Positions 1 to 5,739 of a stretch of DNA of 29,682 bases are shown here, piece after piece. The notes beneath the pieces were generated by a model. The model made no database searches. It was not told where the DNA came from and saw only the letters and a program-made list of their open reading frames with translations. A program made the position numbers and the translations under genes. The DNA is from CAVDRM01 sp963626285 (GTDB taxonomy: Bacteria > Bacillota > Clostridia > Christensenellales > Aristaeellaceae): positions 1 to 29,682 of the forward strand of contig CAVFWQ010000010.1 of NCBI GenBank assembly GCA_963626285.1, in the 5' to 3' direction. The stretch's first letter is position 1. Each line of letters starts with the position of its first letter.

Positions 1-27
1 TTTGTTCTTCAACAGGGTTTTTCTTTT

Positions 28-46
28 CCCCGTCCGTCGGACGGGG
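28..46. repeat. Perfect 8-bp inverted repeat (hairpin)
   Basis: CCCCGTCC and GGACGGGG are separated by a 3-nt loop. The only T-rich run lies 5' of the hairpin on the plus strand, so neither strand has the hairpin-then-T order of an intrinsic terminator. It could be a 3'-end stabilising stem for the minus-strand gene that stops at 177. I recognise no gene in positions 1-176. Confidence 0.4.
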
Positions 47-176
47 AACGGTCCAATACATTGGGCAGGCCGGAGCTTTTGGTATTCGTCTTACGATATA
101 TTCCCTTGTACGTCTTCCTGAAAGGGGAAGATGCCTTTGGCAAACCGAGAACGGCTTTTCGGGCATTCAATTCCTG

Positions 177-2168
177 TTATTCCTCGTCCTGCTGCTCGGC
201 CTTTTTCTTGACGGCGCGGCGGCGGCGCGGCTTTTCGGGCTCGGCCTCCTCCGCGAGCTGCTCGGCGTCGGGCTGCGGCGCATCCTCGGCGGCGCGGCTT
301 ATGCGGTAGCCGCCCTGCTCATCGGCATCGGGCGCATCGGCGGGACGCTCCGTCTCCGGCGCGGCGGCGGGCATATCGGCTCCTTCGGGGCGGATGAGCT
401 GCTCCGGCGGCACAGGGTCGGGAATGTCAAACATCGGCTCTTCGTCCTGCTCCTGACGCTCGCGCAGCAGCTTCTCGTGCGGCATGACGATATTCTCGTC
501 CTCCTGCCCGCGGGTTTCAACGCTCTCGTCCTGCTGAGCGGACGCGGGCTTTTCCTCCGCAGGCTCGGTAAAGTCGCGGCGCTCGGCCAGCTCCAAATGG
601 TCATACGCCTGATTGGACTGATGCCGTTTTCCGGCGCGGACAATGGCGCTGGCGATGTAAAGCAGGAAGCAGAGGGCGAACGCGCCGCCCAGCACAAAGG
701 CCGCCGTGTACAGCGTGTTGCGCGTAACGCGCAGGGAATCGTCCACATCGTTGTAGGTGGCGGGCGCAACCGTGACCAGCGGCGCGACCGTGATTTCGGG
801 AACCTGGGTCGGCGTGGCGGTCGGCGCGGCATAGGCAATCGACAGGGTATTGGAATCAAAGCTGACGGAATTGCCGATGGTGTCCTTGGCAGTCGCCGTA
901 AAGCGGAATTTGCCGGACTGAGAAATGGAAAAATCACGTTTGATGGTCGTGCTTTCGCCGGCCTTCAGGGAGGAAATGGTGCAGATGGAGGTCTCGCCGT
1001 GCTTGATTTGAATCTTGGTGCAGTCCACGCTGCTGACGTTGCTGATCTGAATGGTCATGCGCACATCGGCGGGCAGGCTCTCCACGGTCTCCTTGTCGGC
1101 GGTCAGAAGCAGGGTGAGCTTCAGCTCCTTATCGGGATCATACGCGCTGACAGGCACGCCGTCCGTGGTGATGGTGTTGGTCATGCCCGTGTTGTCATTG
1201 AGCGTGAGCGTGAAGGTGTAGCGCGTCGGCTCCAGCACGGTGACTTCCTTTTCCTTGATGACCACGCTTCCGGCGGGGATGGACAGCCCTTCAAACACCG
1301 TACCGAGCTTTTCGTCCGTGACGGTCACGTCCGTGTAGGAAATATTGCCGTTGTTTTCCGCCGTCAGGGTCAGCACGATGGTGTCGCCGATGTTCACGGA
1401 ATCACTGCTCGCGCTGAGCGATACCTTTAAGCCCTTCACGGCGACGGGAATGGTCAGCTGGTCAAGCTGCATGGTGCTGCTCTTGCTTGCTCCCGCAGCC
1501 TTGTAGGTGATTTTGGCGGTGCTGATTAAGTCCTTGGTCTTCATTTTGGCGGTGAAGGTCAGCGTTTTCTTTTCGCCCACCTTCAGGGAGGCAATCGTCT
1601 GCGGGGACTTTGAGGCGATGTTTTCAACGACCTTGATGTTCGTCAGATTCACCGTGCCCGCGTTGTACAGCTCGTAAATGACCGTCGCGGTCGCATTCTG
1701 GCGCACGACCTCCGGCGACAGCGTTCTGGATACCTCCAACTCCGCCCTTTCGCCCGTGTAGGTCACGGGCGCAGAGACGGCAAGCTGCCGGTCACTGCCG
1801 TCTGCGTCCTTATAGCGCAGGGTGAAGCTCACCTCGCCCTCGTCCAGCTGCTTCTGCGTGACGCTGACCTGCCCGGTCACGGTGCGGTATTCCTCGCTCT
1901 TCAGGATGGCGCTGCCGCCGTCCCCAAAGCCGGCGACGACCTTGCCCGCCGGATCATACAGCGTGACCGCGCTCGTCATATCCTCGCCGGATACATTGGC
2001 GACGCGGATGGAGTATTCCGCGTCGGACGGAACGGCCATTGATGAGGGAGTCAGCGTTATGGTCGCCTCGACGGGCGCATCCTCCGCCGACGCAGCGCAG
2101 AAAAGCAAACAAAGCAGCGCAAGCACCGGCAGCACCCGTTTCATCATTGATTTCAGGGCAGATGTCAT
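177..2168 (-). CDS. Secreted, membrane-anchored protein with Ig-like (CARDB/DUF11-type) repeats
   Basis: A 663-residue cell-envelope protein of unknown specific function. The ATG at 2168 is chosen because GGAGG lies 8-10 nt upstream and a signal peptide follows directly (residues 1-28, hydrophobic core, cleavage after ASA). The ectodomain from about 30 to 470 consists of roughly four beta-rich modules with repeated phrases such as 'IVLTLTAENNGN' and 'ATVIYELYNAGTVN', which resemble CARDB/DUF11 surface-protein modules. A Thr/Pro/Val-rich linker leads to one membrane helix at about 490-512. The remaining ~145 residues form a highly charged, disordered, mainly acidic tail with a late basic patch (RRRRAVKKK). 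The topology is outside-out with a cytoplasmic tail. There is no LPXTG motif. The modules may bind a partner or sense the envelope, but no catalytic motif is seen. The gene is monocistronic with its own strong promoter and diverges from the editing deacylase. Confidence 0.8.
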   Translation of the reverse strand: MTSALKSMMKRVLPVLALLCLLFCAASAEDAPVEATITLTPSSMAVPSDAEYSIRVANVSGEDMTSAVTLYDPAGKVVAGFGDGGSAILKSEEYRTVTGQVSVTQKQLDEGEVSFTLRYKDADGSDRQLAVSAPVTYTGERAELEVSRTLSPEVVRQNATATVIYELYNAGTVNLTNIKVVENIASKSPQTIASLKVGEKKTLTFTAKMKTKDLISTAKITYKAAGASKSSTMQLDQLTIPVAVKGLKVSLSASSDSVNIGDTIVLTLTAENNGNISYTDVTVTDEKLGTVFEGLSIPAGSVVIKEKEVTVLEPTRYTFTLTLNDNTGMTNTITTDGVPVSAYDPDKELKLTLLLTADKETVESLPADVRMTIQISNVSSVDCTKIQIKHGETSICTISSLKAGESTTIKRDFSISQSGKFRFTATAKDTIGNSVSFDSNTLSIAYAAPTATPTQVPEITVAPLVTVAPATYNDVDDSLRVTRNTLYTAAFVLGGAFALCFLLYIASAIVRAGKRHQSNQAYDHLELAERRDFTEPAEEKPASAQQDESVETRGQEDENIVMPHEKLLRERQEQDEEPMFDIPDPVPPEQLIRPEGADMPAAAPETERPADAPDADEQGGYRISRAAEDAPQPDAEQLAEEAEPEKPRRRRAVKKKAEQQDEE

Positions 2169-2235
2169 GCCCTTCCCTCCTTCCTGAAAGCGCATTTTTG
2201 GCAAAACGCGCATAAAGCCATCTTCAGTTGTTTCT

Positions 2236-2264
2236 ATTGTATTACAGAATTGCAACGGTGTCAA
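2236..2264 (-). promoter_or_regulatory. Sigma-A-type promoter for the Ig-like repeat protein
   Basis: On the minus strand TTGACA (2264-2259) and TACAAT (2241-2236) are separated by 17 nt. This near-consensus promoter predicts a start about 60 nt upstream of the ATG at 2168. Confidence 0.8.
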
Positions 2265-2314
2265 GAAAATCCGCGGGTCAAACACGCCAAAACCCTTTAT
2301 TTTTACATAGATGA

Positions 2315-2343
2315 TTGAAGCCGATGCGAAAATGCGGTATAAT
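2315..2343 (+). promoter_or_regulatory. Sigma-A-type promoter for the tRNA-editing deacylase
   Basis: TTGAAG (2315-2320) and a perfect TATAAT (2338-2343) are separated by 17 nt, about 40 nt before the GTG start at 2383. It diverges from the promoter at 2236-2264, with the two -35 boxes about 50 bp apart. Confidence 0.8.
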
Positions 2344-2382
2344 CCCCTGCGGTAAGCAACGGCGGAAAGGACTGACAGCACG

Positions 2383-2865
2383 GTGAAGCAGGCGGTTTTT
2401 GATTTTTTACGGGCGCAGGGCATTCCCTATGCGGTGACGGAGCATGAGCCGGTGTATACAATGGAGGAGATGGAAAGGCTGGGGCTCGACAAACTCGGCA
2501 CGATATGCAAGAACCTCTTTGTTCGGGATGCCAAGGGCAAGCGCCATTTTTTAATCACGGCGGACGACGGCACGGCTGTTCGCCTGAAGGAGCTGGGCGA
2601 AAAGCTGGGCGCGGGCAAGCTGAGCTTTGCCTCGGCGGAGCGCCTGCAAAAATACCTCGGCGTGACGGCAGGCTGCGTTTCGCCCTTTGGCGTGCTGAAT
2701 GACACGCGGCATGAGGTGACGGTCGTGTTCGATGAAAAAATTGCGCGGCTCGACCGAATCGGCGTTCACCCCAATCAGAACGATGCGACGGTCTGGCTCT
2801 CCGCGCCCGCGCTGATAGATGCCGTCAGGGGGCTGGGCAACGAGGTCGTTATTTTGGCGTTGTAA
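2383..2865 (+). CDS. YbaK/PrdX-type aminoacyl-tRNA editing deacylase
   Basis: A 160-residue single-domain protein of the YbaK/ProRS-INS superfamily, closest in my reading to PrdX/ProX, which hydrolyses mischarged Ala-tRNA(Pro) in trans in the cytoplasm. Typical features are an N-terminal 'YTVxEHEPVYT' type strand (here VTEHEPVYTMEEM), 'KNLFVRD' with the family lysine, 'HFLITADDGTAVRLKELGEKLGAGKLSFA', 'GVTAGCVSPFGVLND' and the C-terminal 'GVHPNQNDATVWLS'. Length matches the family. The start is a GTG with an AAAGG-type Shine-Dalgarno 12 nt upstream, behind a TTGAAG-17-TATAAT promoter. It is a single-gene unit that ends in the shared terminator before convergent rplS. The exact tRNA specificity cannot be read from the sequence. 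Confidence 0.88.
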   Translation: MKQAVFDFLRAQGIPYAVTEHEPVYTMEEMERLGLDKLGTICKNLFVRDAKGKRHFLITADDGTAVRLKELGEKLGAGKLSFASAERLQKYLGVTAGCVSPFGVLNDTRHEVTVVFDEKIARLDRIGVHPNQNDATVWLSAPALIDAVRGLGNEVVILAL

Positions 2866-2880
2866 CATGACCGCAAAGCA

Positions 2881-2912
2881 AAAAGGAAGCCCGAAACTTC
2901 GAGCTTCCTTTT
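2881..2912. terminator. Bidirectional intrinsic terminator between the editing deacylase and rplS
   Basis: AAAAGGAAGC (2881-2890) pairs with GCTTCCTTTT (2903-2912) around a 12-nt loop. The plus transcript ends in CCTTTTC and the minus transcript in CCTTTTTGCTTT, so the structure can end both convergent genes. Confidence 0.8.
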
Positions 2913-2928
2913 CATAATTCGCTTCCGA

Positions 2929-3279
2929 TTACCGGCGGCCTGCTTCCTTAATTTTGGCGGCCTTGCCCTGAAGACCACGCAGATAGTACAGCTTGGCGCG
3001 GCGAACCTTGCCGCGGCGGATGATTTCGATATGGTCCACACGCGGGGAATGCAGCGGGAACGTGCGCTCCACGCCGATGCCGTAAGAAACACGGCGGACG
3101 GTGAAGGTCTCACGGCTGGAGCCGTTGCGCTTTGCAATCACAACACCCTCGAACGCCTGAAGACGCTCGCGGCTGCCCTCGACGACCTTGACGAACACAC
3201 GAACGGTGTCGCCGACGCGGAACGCGGGCAGATCGGTACGGAGCTGAGCAGCTTCGATCGAACGGATGATTTCACTCAT
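2929..3279 (-). CDS. rplS: 50S ribosomal protein L19
   Basis: A 116-residue protein with the full L19 signature: 'IRSIEAAQLRTDLPAFRVGDTV' at the N-terminus, 'VKVVEGSRERLQAFEGVVIAKRN', 'FTVRRVSYGIGVERTFPLHSPRVDHIEI' and the closing 'RRGKVRRAKLYYLRGLQGKAAKI'. L19 lies at the 30S-50S interface of the large subunit. The ATG at 3279 is preceded by a strong GGAGG; the frame extends 23 codons further upstream but those residues do not belong to the family. The gene stands alone here, without the trmD or rimM neighbours often seen. It is read from an extended -10 promoter with an untranslated leader of about 100 nt. Confidence 0.97.
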   Translation of the reverse strand: MSEIIRSIEAAQLRTDLPAFRVGDTVRVFVKVVEGSRERLQAFEGVVIAKRNGSSRETFTVRRVSYGIGVERTFPLHSPRVDHIEIIRRGKVRRAKLYYLRGLQGKAAKIKEAGRR

Positions 3280-3388
3280 TGTCAGTTTCCTCCTTCCCTC
3301 ATAGACGTTCATGTGCGGCTGGTACACGCCGGTCACGAAGACCGCCATGCGTATGCCGACAGCGGACCGTCCGTTTCACACAAGGGTT

Positions 3389-3418
3389 AGTATACCATAT
3401 TTTCGGCGCGGTGCGCAA
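3389..3418 (-). promoter_or_regulatory. rplS promoter with a ~100-nt leader
   Basis: On the minus strand TTGCGC (3418-3413), 18 nt, then TATACT (3394-3389) preceded by TGG, an extended -10. The leader 3382-3280 contains short self-complementary segments (CGGAC-G-GTCCG; GGTC-TTCGT-GACC). L19 leader elements that autoregulate rplS are known in Firmicutes, but I cannot confirm a match by eye. Confidence 0.6.
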
Positions 3419-3517
3419 GCCCTTTTTTGGAAAAAATGCCCGCCTTTCCCGATAATTTTCCGTGCGGGATAAAATGCCCGACGAAAATCGTTAAAAATGG
3501 TAACCAGATAAATTGGG

Positions 3518-3546
3518 TTGACAAGATGCTGGAAAGCGCATATACT
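3518..3546 (+). promoter_or_regulatory. Strong promoter of the 6S RNA gene
   Basis: A perfect TTGACA (3518-3523), 17 nt, then TATACT (3541-3546). The predicted start is near 3553, the start of the folded RNA described next. Confidence 0.85.
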
Positions 3547-3552
3547 ATGGTT

Positions 3553-3752
3553 ACAGGGCTTCCTGGGATGTGCGCCAGTCTTCTATTTTTCCCCACATTT
3601 CATGAAACGGAACCCGGGTCGAATTTAGGTTCGGCTGTCATGCCCCCGCGTTTTCGGACGTGCCAGGGGACGGCAAATGACCGCGCAGGGTACCGGCCTG
3701 CTTATACATAGCGGGTGAATTTATAGGGGACAGCGGCATCTTGGGGCCAATG
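3553..3752 (+). ncRNA. ssrS: 6S RNA
   Basis: A transcript of about 200 nt delimited by a strong promoter and an intrinsic terminator, with no plausible reading frame. The ends pair into a long interrupted closing stem: 3557-3562 with 3743-3748, 3565-3571 with 3736-3742, and 3573-3575 with 3733-3735. The next segments read CCAGTC (3576-3580 region) and ACATTTCAT (3595-3604 region), and the 3' arm reads CAGCGGCATCTTGG. As I recall E. coli 6S RNA, it has GATGTTCGC, CCAGTC and ATATTTCAT in the same order on the 5' side and CAGC...GGCATCTCGG on the 3' side. An internal arm also folds (GTCAT 3637-3641 region with ATGAC 3677-3681 region). 6S RNA mimics an open promoter and sequesters the housekeeping RNA polymerase holoenzyme in stationary phase. 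RNase P, SRP RNA and tmRNA were considered and lack their signature motifs. Confidence 0.88.
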
Positions 3753-3779
3753 AAAAGGGCGGCTTCGGCAGCCCTTTTT
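3753..3779 (+). terminator. Intrinsic terminator of 6S RNA
   Basis: AAAAGGGC (3753-3760) pairs with GCCCTTTT (3771-3778); the 10-nt loop contains a TTCG tetraloop closed by GC, and TTTTT follows. It directly follows the closing stem of the RNA. Read-through may feed the aminopeptidase gene 94 nt downstream, since I see no clear separate promoter for it. Confidence 0.85.
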
Positions 3780-3872
3780 AAAGTATCGCTGCACAATCCG
3801 GCAGGGACAAAACACGCCCCTTCGGATGCTTGACGAGGCGGCAAAATGAATGACAAAACGGAGGCTGATACC

Positions 3873-5123
3873 ATGATCCCTTCCCGGCATGATTTGGAAC
3901 GCTATGCGCGGCTTATCGTGAAGACCGGCGCGAATGTGCAGCCCGGCCAGAAGGTGCTGCTGATGGTCGGCATTGACCAGATGCCGCTGGCCTGCGCCGT
4001 GATGGAGGAGGCGTATAAGGCCGGCGCGAAGCTGGTCGAAACGCGCTGGCTCTGCAACGAAACGGACAAAATCAACTACCTGAACGCCAAAAAAGAGGTG
4101 CTGGGCGAGGTGCTGCCGTGGCAGGAGGCGCAGTCCAAGCAGATGGTGGACGATTTGCCGGCGCGTATCTTCATCGAATCGGACGACCCCGATGCGCTGA
4201 ACGGCGTTTCGCCGGACGTGCTTTCCTATGTGCGCAAGACGCGGGGACAGGTGCTGAAAAAGTACCGCGACGCCATTGACGGCAAGCATCAGTGGCTGAT
4301 TGTCGCCGCCGCTTCCCCGAAGTGGGCGAAAAAGGTGTTCCCCGATTTGGAGGAGCAGGACGCCGTCAGCCGCCTGTGGGACGCGATTTTTGCCTGCGTG
4401 CGGCTGGACAAGGCGGACGAGGATCCGGTCGAACGGTGGGAAAAGCACACTCGTTCGATGGAGGAACACGCTCAGTGGCTCAATGCGCAGAAGTTCACCC
4501 GCCTGCATTATGAGAGCGTCAACGGCACGGACTTTTTTGTCGATCTGATTCCAGACGCCAAGTGGAGCGGCGCACGGGACGTCAACCATCTGAATCATGC
4601 CTTCTATATTCCCAATATGCCCACGGAGGAGGTCTTCACCAGCCCGCTGGCCGGACAGTGCGAGGGACGTTTGGTGGCGACGAAGCCGCTCAGCTATTCA
4701 GGCCAGCTCATTCGCAATTTCAGCGTGGACTTTAAGGACGGCAAGGTCTGCGACTGTCATGCGGAGGAGGGGGAAGAGGCGCTCCGAAAGATGTTCACGG
4801 TGGATGCGGGCGCGTCCATGCTGGGCGAGGTGGCGCTTGTGCCGAAGGAATCGCCCATCAACCGCTCCGGCCTGCTCTTTTATAATACCCTGTTTGATGA
4901 AAACGCCTGCTGCCATGTCGCCGTCGGACACGGCTTTCCTGAGGTCATCGAGGGCTTCCTCGATAAATCGGACGAGGAAATCCGCGCCCTCGGCGTCAAC
5001 GATTCCGTCATCCATGTGGACTTTATGGTCGGCTCGGAGGATCTGAACATCACCGGCTACCGTGCCGACGGGACAAGCGAGCCTGTTTTCAGAAACGGCA
5101 CTTGGGCCGAACATATACAATAA
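3873..5123 (+). CDS. Aminopeptidase, peptidase family M29 (AmpS/PepS type)
   Basis: A 416-residue cytoplasmic dinuclear-metal exopeptidase that removes N-terminal residues from peptides. The family pattern is visible in order: 'LERYARLIVKTGANVQPGQKVLL' at the N-terminus, 'NMPTEEVFTSP' with Glu253, 'GEVALV' with Glu319, 'NTLFDENACCH' with His348, and 'IHVDFMVGS' with His381 and Asp383, which correspond to the five metal ligands known in M29 enzymes. Position 355, where I recall an active-site Tyr in the family, is Phe here. Of two in-frame starts, ATG at 3873 is chosen over ATG 3846 because GGAGG lies 8 nt upstream of it and family homology begins there. It is a single gene downstream of the 6S RNA and ends in tandem terminators. 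Confidence 0.92.
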   Translation: MIPSRHDLERYARLIVKTGANVQPGQKVLLMVGIDQMPLACAVMEEAYKAGAKLVETRWLCNETDKINYLNAKKEVLGEVLPWQEAQSKQMVDDLPARIFIESDDPDALNGVSPDVLSYVRKTRGQVLKKYRDAIDGKHQWLIVAAASPKWAKKVFPDLEEQDAVSRLWDAIFACVRLDKADEDPVERWEKHTRSMEEHAQWLNAQKFTRLHYESVNGTDFFVDLIPDAKWSGARDVNHLNHAFYIPNMPTEEVFTSPLAGQCEGRLVATKPLSYSGQLIRNFSVDFKDGKVCDCHAEEGEEALRKMFTVDAGASMLGEVALVPKESPINRSGLLFYNTLFDENACCHVAVGHGFPEVIEGFLDKSDEEIRALGVNDSVIHVDFMVGSEDLNITGYRADGTSEPVFRNGTWAEHIQ

Positions 5124-5140
5124 CGGCTTGGTTATACGGC

Positions 5141-5169
5141 AAGCGGCATGGTCATGCGCCATGCCGCTT
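5141..5169. repeat. 11-bp perfect inverted repeat
   Basis: AAGCGGCATGG (5141-5151) and CCATGCCGCTT (5159-5169) flank a 7-nt loop. No T-run follows on either strand, so it is more likely a 3'-stabilising stem or protein site than a terminator. A second, weaker inverted repeat (ACTGTCT 5189-5195 / AGACAGT 5211-5217) follows. Confidence 0.5.
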
Positions 5170-5245
5170 CTGCCTGCCCCGCGCAGAGACTGTCTCTTCG
5201 TTTCGACAACAGACAGTGCATATCAAAATTTTTCTTTGAACGGGT

Positions 5246-5289
5246 GCGGGGAAACCCGCCTTTTTTAAAGGGAAAGGTTTCCCGCCTTT
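5246..5289 (+). terminator. Tandem intrinsic terminators for the M29 aminopeptidase gene
   Basis: The first is GCGGG-GAAA-CCCGC followed by CTTTTTT (5246-5266). The second is GGGAA-AGGT-TTCCC followed by GCCTTTTT (5270-5289). Both are oriented for plus-strand transcription and sit just before the convergent citrate operon end at 5296. Confidence 0.75.
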
Positions 5290-5295
5290 TTCAGT

Positions 5296-5739
5296 TTATG
5301 TCTCCTGCTTCAGCTCCACGGCCTCCTCAAAATTGCAGTTGAAGATGCGCACCTTTTTGAAGGGGAAATTGTAGGCGCGGGACAGGGTGCATTTGAGCAC
5401 GATTTCGCTGCCGGACGGCACAAGCACGGAGCCGCACGCACGGACGGCGGGCGTTTTGCCGCTGCCGTCCTGCAGGGCATCGGGCGAGGCGCAGATGCCC
5501 GATTTGAACAGCGCGGTCTCTTTGGCGGACGGGAAGGCCAAATAAAGCTCGTCCCCGCTTTTTAACTCAAGGCCATAGCGGGCGGAGCGCTGCATGGCAT
5601 AGCTGAGCATGGGCTGATGCGTTAAATTCAGCCACGTAAACCAGTCAACGGCAATCAGCTCCGTGTCCCCGTCATGCGGAAGACACAGGACGGCCGGGCT
5701 GCGCGGCACGGCGATGTGAAAGGCTTCGGATGCGGTCAT
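5296..5739 (-). CDS. Small flavin-reductase-like (FMN-binding split barrel) protein
   Basis: A 147-residue protein that reads like the flavin reductase/DIM6-NTAB domain: a strand with 'ELIAVDWFTWLNLTHQPMLSYAMQRSARYGLELKSG' corresponds to the family pattern 'mTvsw...Pp.v.vai...r.T.elI...geF', followed by 'LYLAFPS' and, late, 'LSRAYNFPFKKVRIFNC' where the family has its 'E.rV' strand. The ATG is fixed by an ATGA overlap with the stop of the hydratase gene, so it is translationally coupled to it and last in the citrate operon. Family members bind FMN; reductase activity is not assured. It may serve the Fe-S hydratase or an unknown redox step of the pathway. The assignment rests on pattern similarity only. 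Confidence 0.55.
   Translation of the reverse strand: MTASEAFHIAVPRSPAVLCLPHDGDTELIAVDWFTWLNLTHQPMLSYAMQRSARYGLELKSGDELYLAFPSAKETALFKSGICASPDALQDGSGKTPAVRACGSVLVPSGSEIVLKCTLSRAYNFPFKKVRIFNCNFEEAVELKQET

Noticed and set aside
28..46. Hairpin as a terminator
   Set aside because: The T-run precedes the hairpin on the plus strand and an A-run follows it on the minus strand, the wrong order on both.
3427..3711. Plus-strand reading frame of 94 codons in the rplS-aminopeptidase gap
   Set aside because: It has no RBS, crosses the promoter of the 6S RNA and covers most of that RNA; the residues look non-protein-like.
3553..3779. SRP RNA, RNase P RNA or tmRNA
   Set aside because: The SRP GGAAGGAAGCAGCC-like loop, the RNase P GAGGAAAGTCC segment and a tRNA-like end with CCA are all absent.
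3553..3845. T-box or amino-acid riboswitch upstream of the aminopeptidase
   Set aside because: There is no GGGTGGNACCGCG box, and the closing-stem pattern fits 6S RNA instead.
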